Source of the DNA: an uncultured Cyclobacteriaceae bacterium
Lineage (GTDB): Bacteria > Bacteroidota > Bacteroidia > Cytophagales > Cyclobacteriaceae
Direction of reading: 5' to 3'
Assembly (NCBI GenBank): GCA_943788235.1
Contig: CALSPM010000003.1
Location: 297,501-361,500 of the forward strand
DNA: 64,000 nt
In this document: positions 26,611-36,140 of the stretch, in pieces
Layout: each line of letters starts with the position of its first letter
Position numbering within the stretch: position 1 is the first letter of the stretch
Program-made: the position numbers and the translations under genes
The notes under the pieces: model-generated
What the model was told of the DNA's origin: nothing
Seen by the model: the letters and a program-made list of their open reading frames with translations, nothing else
The model's database searches: none

Positions 26611-27243
26611 TTATTCTTTAAGATCACCCACAATCAGTTTTCCATGATACTCGGTCATCCCTAATAGTTCTATCATAGCAGTCAAGTTGAGATCGTTTAT
26701 TTTGCCGGCTGCAATGATTTTTATATGTTGACTGTGGGTATCCATTTTCCGAATAACAGATGCACCTTGTTCAGCAGTGGGTGCACCGCCAGAGGTGAGA
26801 ATGTGGGTAATGCCCTTGATGGCGGCCAAAGTTTGGGTAGCAACAACAGGATTCGGAGTAAGGTCAATGGCTTTATGGAATACAAAGTTCAAGCCCTCTG
26901 CTGCTTTTGCAATTTTCTCAACGGTGGGAACATCAATCGTAAAATCCACCAATAAGGCACCAAAAACGATTCCTTTAATGCCCAGTTTTTTGTAGGCATA
27001 TATGGTCTCAATCATGGTCTCAATTTCATGAGGCAAGTATTGAAAATTAATGGCTCGAGACCTGATCATCACGTGGACTGGAATTTTAAGAGCAGCCAGC
27101 GTTTTTTTTGTCAATTCAAGCGTCGGAGTCAATCCATCTAAGGACAAGTGACTGCATAATTCGATTCTATTTGCACCTTTTGATTCTGCAGATAAGGCAT
27201 CTGAAAAGGTATCTACACAAACTTCGATCAAATGATTTTTCAT
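26611..27243 (-). CDS. cutC: CutC family protein (copper homeostasis)
   Basis: A 210-residue TIM-barrel protein. It has CVDTFSDALSAESKGANRIELC near the start (first 20 residues of this motif typical), SLDGLTPTLEL, HVMIRSR, GIVFGALL and HILTSGGAPTA, all hallmarks of CutC. The family was linked to copper tolerance in E. coli; its chemistry is unclear. The stop lies just before the start of the broken sulfotransferase gene. It is divergent from the serine dehydratase genes, with 149 bases between. Confidence 0.92.
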   Translation of the reverse strand: MKNHLIEVCVDTFSDALSAESKGANRIELCSHLSLDGLTPTLELTKKTLAALKIPVHVMIRSRAINFQYLPHEIETMIETIYAYKKLGIKGIVFGALLVDFTIDVPTVEKIAKAAEGLNFVFHKAIDLTPNPVVATQTLAAIKGITHILTSGGAPTAEQGASVIRKMDTHSQHIKIIAAGKINDLNLTAMIELLGMTEYHGKLIVGDLKE

Positions 27244-27392
27244 GATTTAAATATGGAACTAAATAAATTGATATCATCTGATTTAACGGTTTTTATATTT
27301 CATCGAAATCCTTAAAATGATAGGCGGCCTTATCAGATAGTATGATTAATATTTTATTTTATTATATTTAGTGATCATTAAAACAAAGAATA

Positions 27393-27872
27393 TTGGCTAT
27401 CTCTAGTATTTTCAATGACGTTTTGGGTCCAGTGATGCGAGGACCCTCCAGTTCGCACAGTGCTGCTGCTTGCCGTATAGGCTTATTATTAAGGCAACTC
27501 ATGCATGAGCAGATCACTGCTATTGTGGTAGACTATGACCCCAACGGATCTTTGGTAACTACGCATGAGAGTCAAGGGACCGATATGGGTCTGTATGGCG
27601 GCCTACTTGGTTGGGAGGCAGATGATGAGCAAATGCCACATTACCGTTCGGCTCTTGAAAAAGCAGGCATCGAGACCATCGTAAACTATTTAGATTACCA
27701 GGCGCCGCATCCTAACTATTATCGCATATCTATCTCAAATCAATGGATTACTCATACCCTGTCGGCAATAAGTACGGGAGGCGGTATGATGGAAGTACTC
27801 AACATAGATGGGGCGGAGGTTTCTATTTTTGGGGACAAATATGTGGTGTTGATTTATGGGAGAGAACCTTGA
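27393..27872 (+). CDS. sdaAB: L-serine dehydratase, beta-domain part (upstream fragment of split gene)
   Basis: 159 residues of the beta domain of iron-sulfur L-serine ammonia-lyase (serine to pyruvate and ammonia). SIFNDVLGPVMRGPSSSHSA is the typical start and holds the PSSSH motif. The start codon is TTG at 27393: a stop lies 7 codons upstream and no ATG fits. The frame ends after KYVVLIYGREP, the first strand of the ACT-like subdomain, whose remainder is encoded by the next frame. In one-chain relatives this runs on without a break, so the gene is probably a fused sdaA disrupted by a one-base indel near 27856-27872. Confidence 0.8.
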   Translation: MAISSIFNDVLGPVMRGPSSSHSAAACRIGLLLRQLMHEQITAIVVDYDPNGSLVTTHESQGTDMGLYGGLLGWEADDEQMPHYRSALEKAGIETIVNYLDYQAPHPNYYRISISNQWITHTLSAISTGGGMMEVLNIDGAEVSIFGDKYVVLIYGREP

Positions 27873-28944
27873 ATTGCTTCGATCAATGCTGCCTGATTGG
27901 GCGCAAGTTAACCTTAGACTGACGACAAGTTTCATTGAAATCAGTACACTTATTGAATTTAAAAAAGAGGAAATAGCCGAACTTGAATCTTTATCCGGGG
28001 TCTCAAATGTATGCCAGTTGAAACCCGTGGTCCCCGTTTTGGAAGGAAATACGTCCGATCTCCCTTTTAGATATTGTAGCCAAATGATTGAGTTAGGGAA
28101 TTCAGAAAAACTTGAATTATGGGAACTGGGTCTTTTATATGAATCCAAAAGAGGTAATATTTCTCAAAAAAAGGCTTGGTCAAAGATGGAAAATATCGCC
28201 AAAATAATGAAAGAGGGAATAAAAAAAGGAATGGAGGGAACCCATTATGATGATAGGATATTACCGGTCCAGTCTACGAAATACAAGTTAAAAGATGAGA
28301 GTGGGCAATTGCTCAATGGAGGAATGCTCAATAAAATGATCATGTATACCACGGCTATGATGGAGGTGAAAAGTTCTATGGAGGTTTTTGTCGCTGCACC
28401 CACAGCGGGATCTTGTGGTGTGTTGCCTGGCACCCTCTTTGGGGCTGCTGAAGTGCTTGATTCAGATCCAGATACCATTATTAAAGCTTTATTTTCGGCA
28501 GGCATCATCGGTGTTTTTATTGCCGAACATGCTACTTTCTCAGCAGAAGTAGCCGGATGTCAAGCTGAGACAGGCGCAGGGGGATCTATGGCGGCTGCTG
28601 CTTTGGTCACTTTGATAGGCGGCAGTTTAAAACAAGGAGTGACTGCTGCTTCGTTCGCGCTTCAAAATTCACTAGGCATCATTTGTGATCCGATAGGCAA
28701 TCGAGTTGAAGCTCCTTGCTTGGGCAAAAATGTGATGGCGGCATCCAATGCATTGTCCTGCGCCAACATGGCTTTATCTGATTATGAAGCCTTGATCCCT
28801 TTCGATGAAGTAGTCATGACAATGAAGGAGGTAGGAGATGCGATGACGCATGAGCTTAAATGTACCGGTTTAGGGGGATTGGCAGCTACTCCCACAGCTA
28901 AGGCCATTGAAAAAAAACTCAGAGAAAAGGCCAAATTTTGCTGA
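27856..28944 (+). CDS. sdaAA: L-serine dehydratase, ACT remainder plus alpha domain (downstream part of split gene)
   Basis: A 362-residue frame overlapping the previous one by 17 bases. Residues 1-65 look like the rest of an ACT-like subdomain (LELLRSMLPDWAQVNLRL ... GVSNVCQLKPVVPVL). The rest is the alpha domain, with AAPTAGSCGVLPG, CQAETGAGGSMAAAAL and RVEAPCLGKN; the Cys residues bind the 4Fe-4S cluster. True two-subunit enzymes place the split after the ACT domain, not inside it. Either the break is a recent frameshift, or the pieces are made separately through the ATG at 27856. Catalytic residues look intact. Confidence 0.82.
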   Translation: MGENLELLRSMLPDWAQVNLRLTTSFIEISTLIEFKKEEIAELESLSGVSNVCQLKPVVPVLEGNTSDLPFRYCSQMIELGNSEKLELWELGLLYESKRGNISQKKAWSKMENIAKIMKEGIKKGMEGTHYDDRILPVQSTKYKLKDESGQLLNGGMLNKMIMYTTAMMEVKSSMEVFVAAPTAGSCGVLPGTLFGAAEVLDSDPDTIIKALFSAGIIGVFIAEHATFSAEVAGCQAETGAGGSMAAAALVTLIGGSLKQGVTAASFALQNSLGIICDPIGNRVEAPCLGKNVMAASNALSCANMALSDYEALIPFDEVVMTMKEVGDAMTHELKCTGLGGLAATPTAKAIEKKLREKAKFC

Positions 28945-29142
28945 TTTTCTTGTCTAGAAGCCTTATTAAATTTACTTCAATAACAGGATGAATTCTACTT
29001 CTTTTGGGATCCTTCAAAAGGTTAAATTCATTTTTAAATATTTGCATTAATAGATGAATATCTGGGCACATTTGGATCTACATTTGCGTTTGGGCAGTTG
29101 ATTAATACTGCCAGATCAAGTGAATTTAATCTTATCTATCAA

Positions 29143-31026
29143 GTGAATTATTTATCTGTTGAGCGTCTCACCAAGAGCTTTGATGAAAAGCAATTATTTG
29201 AAGAAATTACTTTTGGACTTGAACAAGGTCAAAAAGCGGCCTTGGTCGGGGTCAATGGATGTGGAAAATCTACGCTGCTTAAAGTGATTGCAGGCTTACT
29301 GTATCCCAATTCAGGTGAGGTCACCTTTAGGAAAGGAATTAGTCTTTCAATTTTGACCCAAAATCCTGAGTTTGCAGATGGCGATACGGTGATGCAAGCT
29401 GTTTTTTCCAAAGACCGAGAAGAGCTCAAAGCCATTCGAAATTATGAATCTGCGCTTTTGAAAATGGAGAAAAATCCTGAAGCGGGGGTTGATTTATCTC
29501 CTTTTATCGAGCAAATGGATGCCTTGAATGCATGGGATTATGAACATCAGGTCAAGGAAATCTTGGGAAAACTAGGGATTCATACCTTGGATCAAAAAAT
29601 GGGAGAATTGTCTGGTGGGCAGAAAAAACGGGTAGCTTTGGCTCAATGTCTCGTCGTGAAGCCCCATGTGCTCATTTTGGATGAGCCAACCAATCATTTA
29701 GACTTAGAGATTATCGAATGGTTAGAGGAGTATTTAGCCACCCAAAACCTCACTTTATTGATGGTGACGCATGATCGCTATTTTCTTGACCGCGTAACCA
29801 ATGAAATCTTAGAGATTGACGCCGGTCAGATATTTAAATATCACGGAAATTACAGTGATTTTTTACAACAAAAATCAGATCGTGAAGAGCAGCAAGCGGT
29901 CACGGTTGGTAAAGCAAAAAATTTACTTAAAAAAGAACTAGAATGGATGCGTCGACAACCTAAGGCGCGTGGAACGAAGGCAAAATACCGTATAGATGCT
30001 TTTTATGACGTCAAGGAAAAGGCCAGTCAGACGGTAACTAAGAGTGAAATGGAGGTCAATCTCAAATCCGATCGCCAAGGGAAGAAGATCATGGAGATTA
30101 AACATATTTCTAAGATTTTTGATGATAAAAAAGTCATTGATGATTTCAGTTATGTATTTCAGCGCAAAGATCGTATCGGCATCGTGGGGGCTAATGGTGC
30201 AGGAAAATCAACATTTCTCAACATTTTGACTCAAAATCTAACTCCCGATTTAGGCGAACTGGACATAGGTCAAACCACAAAGTTTGGATATTATACCCAA
30301 GATGAAGCTGTTTTCGATCCCCAAATGAAGGTCATTGAAGTAGTGAAAGAGGTAGCCGAGTTTATTCAATTGGCGGACGGATCTGAAGTTTCAGCCTCTA
30401 ATCTCTTAACCCAGTTCCTCTTCCTACCCAGTGTGCAATACAATCTTGTTGGCAAATTGAGTGGAGGTGAAAAAAGAAGGCTTCAATTGCTACGGGTGCT
30501 GATGGCCAACCCCAATTTTTTAGTATTAGACGAACCTACCAATGATTTGGACATCATGACTCTAAATGTATTGGAGGATTACCTAGATAAATTTGATGGA
30601 TGTTTGATGATTGTTTCCCATGATCGCTATTTTATGGACAAGCTGGTTGATCATTTATTTGTGTTTGAAGGGCAAGGCATCATTCGAGATTTCCCAGGAA
30701 ATTATACCGATTATCGTGCAACCGAAGGCGGATTAAAGTCAGTCAAGGAAGTCGTCCAAAAACCATCGAACACAGAGACCAATGGGCCTAAGAAAGTGGC
30801 TAGATGGCCCGCGAAAATGACTTTTAATGAGAAAAGGGAGCTTGAGCAGATTGAAAAGGAGCTGAGTCAGCTGGAAATTCAAAAGAAGGCCATTGAAGAT
30901 GCTTTGGACAAGGAAACTGATTATGAGAAATTGACGGCTTTGGGTATTGAATTAGATCAAATAAAGACTCTTTCGGAGGCTAAAGAACTGCGTTGGTTTG
31001 AGTTGAGTGAGCTTGATACATTTTAA
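29143..31026 (+). CDS. ABC-F family ATPase, Uup-like
   Basis: A 627-residue soluble protein with two ATP-binding cassettes and no membrane helix. First cassette: GVNGCGKST, LSGGQKKR, LDEPTNHLD. Second: GANGAGKST, LSGGEKRR, LDEPTNDLD. A linker with RRQPKARGTKAKYRI fits the P-site tRNA interaction motif, and the C-terminal 70 residues are a coiled coil like that of Uup. Such proteins act on stalled ribosomes or on DNA junctions. The frame is open from TTG at 29098, but GTG at 29143 gives the expected VNYLSVERLTKSF start. It overlaps the convergent DUF3817 gene by 47 bases. Confidence 0.92.
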   Translation: MNYLSVERLTKSFDEKQLFEEITFGLEQGQKAALVGVNGCGKSTLLKVIAGLLYPNSGEVTFRKGISLSILTQNPEFADGDTVMQAVFSKDREELKAIRNYESALLKMEKNPEAGVDLSPFIEQMDALNAWDYEHQVKEILGKLGIHTLDQKMGELSGGQKKRVALAQCLVVKPHVLILDEPTNHLDLEIIEWLEEYLATQNLTLLMVTHDRYFLDRVTNEILEIDAGQIFKYHGNYSDFLQQKSDREEQQAVTVGKAKNLLKKELEWMRRQPKARGTKAKYRIDAFYDVKEKASQTVTKSEMEVNLKSDRQGKKIMEIKHISKIFDDKKVIDDFSYVFQRKDRIGIVGANGAGKSTFLNILTQNLTPDLGELDIGQTTKFGYYTQDEAVFDPQMKVIEVVKEVAEFIQLADGSEVSASNLLTQFLFLPSVQYNLVGKLSGGEKRRLQLLRVLMANPNFLVLDEPTNDLDIMTLNVLEDYLDKFDGCLMIVSHDRYFMDKLVDHLFVFEGQGIIRDFPGNYTDYRATEGGLKSVKEVVQKPSNTETNGPKKVARWPAKMTFNEKRELEQIEKELSQLEIQKKAIEDALDKETDYEKLTALGIELDQIKTLSEAKELRWFELSELDTF

Positions 31027-31315
31027 TGATCTTTATCCTCTGGAGATAGTATCTTTCCATTACAAAGGTCCCAAAAGGGAGAAATGAAGCAATAAAGGCG
31101 AAGCAAAAATCCATAAAATGCCAGTTAAATTTAAAAGTAATCCAGCACAAGGTGATGATATAAAGTAGGAACAGGAGTCCATGGATCATCCCAACCACCT
31201 GATTGGGCCAAAAAATCAATAATTGGTATTTTAAGGGCATCGTGACCGCGAAAGAAAGCAAAGAGATTCCCTCTGCTCGTGCAATCCATCGAAAAAAAGT
31301 CAGCCATCGAATCAT
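30980..31315 (-). CDS. DUF3817 membrane protein
   Basis: A 111-residue protein with three hydrophobic segments. FFRWIARAEGISLLSF near the start and a short C-terminus after PFGTFVMERYYL match DUF3817, a family that also occurs as a domain in some transporters. The role is unknown. Its last 47 bases lie over the 3' end of the ABC-F gene on the other strand. Both frames read through this overlap with family-like sequence until close to their ends. Confidence 0.8.
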   Translation of the reverse strand: MIRWLTFFRWIARAEGISLLSFAVTMPLKYQLLIFWPNQVVGMIHGLLFLLYIITLCWITFKFNWHFMDFCFAFIASFLPFGTFVMERYYLQRIKIIKMYQAHSTQTNAVL

Positions 31316-31339
31316 TTTGAGTGATATGAGCAGTAGAAA

Positions 31340-32140
31340 TTAATTTTTATCATAATATTCTAAGGCCTCTGGAAGATGTTTTTTGAGGTCCTCAATACGA
31401 CGTTCGTTGGAGGGATGCGTAGAAATCCATTCGGGCGCATCAGCTCCATCGGACATTTCGGCCATTCTTTCCCAAAATCCAGGGGCGGCTTCTGGATTAT
31501 AACCAGCGATGGCCATGAAAACCAACCCCATTCTATCTGCTTCACTTTCATGTTTTCGAGAAAACTTTAGGATACCCATTTGGGTACCCGCACCTACAGA
31601 TTGCATTAAGATGTCACGGGTTAAGACTGACTTGTTTTGGGTTGCAAGGGAGAGTGAAGCCAATAGCCCATTGGTAATCAAACCCTGGCTCATTCGCTCC
31701 CTACCGTGATTGGCGATGGCATGGGCAATTTCGTGGCCCATCACTACAGCAATGCCTTTTTCTCCTTGGCATACCGGCAGGATTCCTGTATAAAAAGCGA
31801 CTTTACCGCCGGGCATGCACCAAGCGTTGACTGTTTTGTCTTCGAGTAAATTAAATTCCCATTCAAAATTATTGAGGACCTCACTTTGTCCTTCCTTCTC
31901 AAGATACGCTTCTACTGCTTTTTGTATTTTTACACCTACTTTTTTAACCAAAGACGCTTGTGTATTGTTTTCAGAAATCTCATTGTCTTTGAGGACTTCT
32001 TCGTATTGCTGAAAACTCATGGGGATCAATTCTGAGTTGTTGATCATGCTTAATTGAGATCTGCCAGTGATGGGTACCGTAGCGCATCCTACTAGCAATA
32101 GTAACATACTGATTAGCGGCCATGATTGAAGTTTAATCAT
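31340..32140 (-). CDS. M48 family metalloprotease, lipoprotein
   Basis: A 266-residue zinc protease. A lipobox LLVGC places the lipidated Cys at residue 19. The catalytic motif HEIAH is at 136-140, and the third zinc ligand lies in KHESEADRMG. TGRSQLSMI after the lipid site is typical of the BepA/LoiP-like Bacteroidota group. Function: degradation of misfolded envelope proteins. It lies 24 bases upstream of the DUF3817 gene on the same strand. Confidence 0.93.
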   Translation of the reverse strand: MIKLQSWPLISMLLLLVGCATVPITGRSQLSMINNSELIPMSFQQYEEVLKDNEISENNTQASLVKKVGVKIQKAVEAYLEKEGQSEVLNNFEWEFNLLEDKTVNAWCMPGGKVAFYTGILPVCQGEKGIAVVMGHEIAHAIANHGRERMSQGLITNGLLASLSLATQNKSVLTRDILMQSVGAGTQMGILKFSRKHESEADRMGLVFMAIAGYNPEAAPGFWERMAEMSDGADAPEWISTHPSNERRIEDLKKHLPEALEYYDKN

Positions 32141-32184
32141 TTCGTTTTTACACTAAAATTAATGGATTCTTCTCCTATTTATAT

Positions 32185-32220
32185 AAAAAAGCCTCACAAT
32201 ATAATGGTAAGGCTTTTTAT
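32185..32220 (-). terminator. Terminator-like hairpin between M48 gene and broken lipoprotein gene
   Basis: AAAAAAGCCT (32185-32194) pairs with AGGCTTTTT (32210-32218) around a 15-base loop. T-runs occur at both ends when read on either strand. On minus it would end transcription of the upstream lipoprotein gene before the M48 gene. Confidence 0.7.
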
Positions 32221-32243
32221 TATTAAATTATATGGAAGTAATT

Positions 32244-33170
32244 TTATTCACTTGCAGCTAATTTCATTTCAAGCTCGATCATACCATCTGATCCATCTGT
32301 ACCCGTGATTGCACTTACATGAATTAAACCTTGTACGTTATCTACAGTTTTGAACATAAGTATGTCATTTACAGACAGATTGGTTACGGTACCATTGGCA
32401 TCGGTCACATCGACACCGGCTAGAGCCGTTTCTAGGTCACTGACCGTAACCATTTCAAGATAATCAGCACTTGTGATGGTTGTGACAGCTAAAGTCGTTG
32501 CATTTTGTGATCTCCCATGCAGATAGGTCATAGATAGTATATTCAGCAGGAGAGGCCAATGCGGCATTGTCACTAGATCCGTAATAGTAACCAAAGTCGA
32601 TACTTGCTGATACGGGATCGGAAGTCGATATGACATCACCTAAGCTATAAGTTTGATTATTGGCAATAGAATAAAAAGTTTGAGAGCTACTATCACCAAG
32701 AGGAGCATACAACATCACAGCAGTCTGAATTTTGGCTGCCGGAGAAACGACGACAAAAGAAAAAGAAGCGGTTGCTGTATTTCCTTCTTCATCAACGGCT
32801 TCGAAATCGATGCTACCGTCTCCCAAGGAATTAGATGTTGAAACGGTCAAAGTGACCTCAGCATCGGTGGTGCCAGAGGCTAATTCCAAGTCATTTCGAT
32901 TGATAGCACTCGATGCGACATCTCCACTTATATTTAACGTATTGAAGCCTGCTTCTGCAGTTATGGAGATGACAATAGAGAAAGAATCCGCTGCAGTCAC
33001 GTTTCCACCATCCACCAAAGTGGTTCCATCGGAGGTCGTTGCCGATAGGGAGATGTCGATGTTTGGCACGACTACCTCTTCGGTATTACTTCGTCTTCGC
33101 TACATCCATAAAAAAAGACAAGTCCTAACAGGGAAGAAGCGATGATTATTTTTTTAAATATTTTTTTCAT
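32244..33170 (-). pseudogene. Lipoprotein gene with beta-sandwich domain, two frameshifts
   Basis: ATG at 33170 starts a lipoprotein signal (MKKIFKKIIIASSLLGL then FFYGCSEDE, Cys23). That frame hits a stop at 33072. A shift near 33083-33095 restores SNTEEVVVPNIDISLS and a 200-residue Ser/Thr/Asp-rich, Ig-like beta region. A second shift near 32505 is needed to go from YTIYDLSAWEIT to ATTLAVTTITSADYLEMV and the C-terminus KLAASE at 32244. The pieces visible as open frames are 32464-33069 and 32244-32639. The family is not recognised; surface location is likely. Both indels could be real decay or assembly error. Confidence 0.72.
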
Positions 33171-33444
33171 TTGTAATTATTAATTGAATTATCTGATTGA
33201 TTTAAAAATTGCTTAAAAGTTATTCTAGAATGCGAATCTGAACAATTTTCAATTGAGATGCTCAATAAAAATGTTAATTTTTAATAATAAAGTTGGTGAC
33301 TCATTTAATGAAGTCATAATTAAATAAGTCCAATAGTTTTTTATTCTTAACTTCATGTAATTGATTAATTGAATAAGGGTCTTGCTTGAGGGATGAAAAT
33401 GCTATATTTAAGGCTAAATATTTCCTTGTTTCAAATATGATATT

Positions 33445-36140
33445 ATGAAAAAGTTATTAGCTTGTGTTGGGTATATTATTGGTCAGTCTACTTGGGATTC
33501 TTATTGCCGTACCCATCCTTTTCAAGGAAGACGCCAAAAAGGCGGTTGATGATGCCATTGCCGAACAAGTAAACGCCCATGTTTTTTATGATCAAGAAGG
33601 GCTTCAGTCTTTCTTTATTTGAAAATTTTCCAAACTTCACTTTTTCAATGAAGGATTTTGGGGTTTCAGGTATCGATACTTTTGCCTCTGATACCTTAAT
33701 TCAAGTGGCTTCTTTTGATATCACTCTTGATCTTCTATCAGTTATATCTGGAGAACAGATAATGATTAATGAAATTATTTTTAAGGGACCTGAGATTAAT
33801 ATTTTATCTCTACCTGATGGGCAAAGTAATTATGATATTTTCAAAGAAACTACCGATGAAACTCTCTTCGAAACCTCTCACTGAAGAGGAGGTAGCATTC
33901 AGTTTAGCAATAAAAAAATGGCAAATTATTGATGGTAATCTCACATATGATGACCTCCTCAATTGGAATTATATATCACTTCAAGGTATTAACCATACTG
34001 GGTCCGGAGATTTCTCACAAGACTTTCCGATCTAATTACCAACACAACCATAGCTTCGGTAGGTCTAAATTATGAGGGTACAAATTATCTCAAAGAAAAG
34101 ACCTTCGATGCGGACCTCAACATGAAGATGAATTTACCAGACTCAAAATATACTTTCAGTGACAACTCATTGACATTGGGAGCATTGAGTGTCGGTTTGA
34201 ATGGAGATAGTGATCCTTCCCGCAGATTCGGATATGGTGATTGGATATTGAATTTCAATCACTGGATATGTCTATTAAATCTATTTTATCACTTTTGCCG
34301 GGGAATTATTCATCTTATTTGGAGAATGTAAGTGTTGACGGTGATGTAAATGTCGCAGGTAGCGTAAGTGGAGCTCTATAATGAATCACGATTGCCGGAT
34401 ATAAATATCAATGCGATGATATCCAATGGCTATTTGGCCTATGAAGAATATCCCATACCTATTGAGGAGATTCAATTGGAAGCTGCTTTACTCATACCCG
34501 GTATCAATATGGATTTGATGTCTTTTTCAATGCCTAAATTTTCAATGCAGGTCGAGGGCCAAGAATTCCAGTCACAAATGGAGTTTGAAAATTTAGTAAA
34601 TTATACTTGGGATTTGAACACTAGCGGGGCACTTGATTTAGGTAAAATATTTCAGATCATACCCGTTGAGGGAGTCGGTCTCAAAGGATTGATTTCTGGA
34701 AATTTTGAAACATCAGGTAATATGCTCTTGATTGAAGAAGAAAAGTATGAGCAACTTCCAACAAAAGGGAGTGTACAGGTGACTGATTTTAGTTTGACCG
34801 ATGAAACACTTCCAGTGGACATCAGCATTACTGAAGCAGATTTGAGTTTTGATAATCAGCAAATTGCGCTGAATCAGTTTAAGGTCCTCTTTGGAGAAAG
34901 CGATCTCCAAATGACAGGTACCTTAGAAAACTTCATTGGCTATGCATTGAAGCCTTCAGAGGTATTGCATGGTATATTAAATTTGAGTGCTCAAACATTA
35001 AATTTTAATCCTTTCCTTTCCATGACCGATACTTCAGTAACAGATGCTGCAGTGGATACATCAGTACTTGAAATAATAAGAATTCCGATCAATATTGATG
35101 TAGTATTGAAGACCCAGATAGGACAATTGTTGTATGATAATTTAGAGTTTAAGAATATGGATGGTAAGGTCACGATGAGTGAAGGGATTGCTCAGTTAGA
35201 TAATTTAGATTTTGATCTTTTAGAAGGAGACTTTTTGATGAGTGGATTTTATAATTCAAACCCCCTGCTGCCACTATTTAATTTTAATTTTAAGATAGCT
35301 TCCATGTCTATAAAAGAGACATTTTCTTCATTTAATACTATTCAAGAAATGGCTCCTTTAGCCAAGGACTTAGCAGGGGTTTTTTCCACTGAATTCGTTA
35401 GTGATGGGGCGTTTGATACCGTTATGATGCCGGTCATGGAATCCTTATCCGTCTTTGGCCTCATAGACTTGAGATCGGCCACCTACAGCAATCCCAAATT
35501 CATGAAAGGATTGAATAAGATAACAGGCGATCAAGAAGAAATCTTGAAACTTCAAGATATAAATTTTGAGTATGGCATTGCAGATGGAACCTTAATCATA
35601 GAACCTTTCGATTTTAAGTTAGCCGGGAGGACTACGACCGTTTATGGTTCAAGTGGGATTTCAGGTGTCCAGTCGGATATGGATTATATCCTGGAGACCG
35701 ATCTTAAAACAGGCGAATTGGGGGCCGCTGCTAACAATATGATTGCTTCCTTGACGGGCTTGAATGATCTGATAGCTGAAGAGGTGAGGATGAAAATTAA
35801 GATCGAAGGAAACTATGAAGATCCTCAATTTCGTTTAGATGGAATTTCTAAGACTAAAAAAAGTTCCGGTGATGAGAAAATCAAAGATTTAGCTAAAGAG
35901 CGAGCAAAAAATAAACTCAAAGAGCAGCAAAAATTAGCCGAAAAGAAGATTCAAGAAGAACTAGATAAGCAAAAGGCTGTTTTGAAGTCAGAAGCCGATA
36001 AGAAAGCAGCCGCACTCAAGTTAGAAGCGGTAAAAAAGGTAGAAGATATCAAAGAAGAAGCCAAAGAGATATTGGGAGATAAGCTCAAATCAAAATTAGG
36101 TGGAAAACTCAAAGGTCTCAAAAAGAAAGATGGAGATTAA
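33445..36140 (+). pseudogene. AsmA-like outer-membrane assembly protein gene, 5' third shattered
   Basis: The gene begins with ATG at 33445 (MKKLLA, then a membrane helix LGILLVSLLGILIAVP in a second frame). Homology moves between frames through FSLSLFENFPNFTFSMKDFG, TEEEVAFSLAIKKWQI, GINHTGSGDFSQD, NYLKEKTFDADLNMKMNLPD and SILSLLPGNYSSYLENVSVD. I count at least seven frame changes between about 33460 and 34371. From 34371 the last 590 codons (open frame 34368-36140) are intact, ending in a Lys/Glu-rich coiled coil (from about 35860). AsmA proteins are anchored in the inner membrane and take part in lipid transport to the outer membrane. Only the C-terminal part could still be made, and without an anchor. 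Confidence 0.8.
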
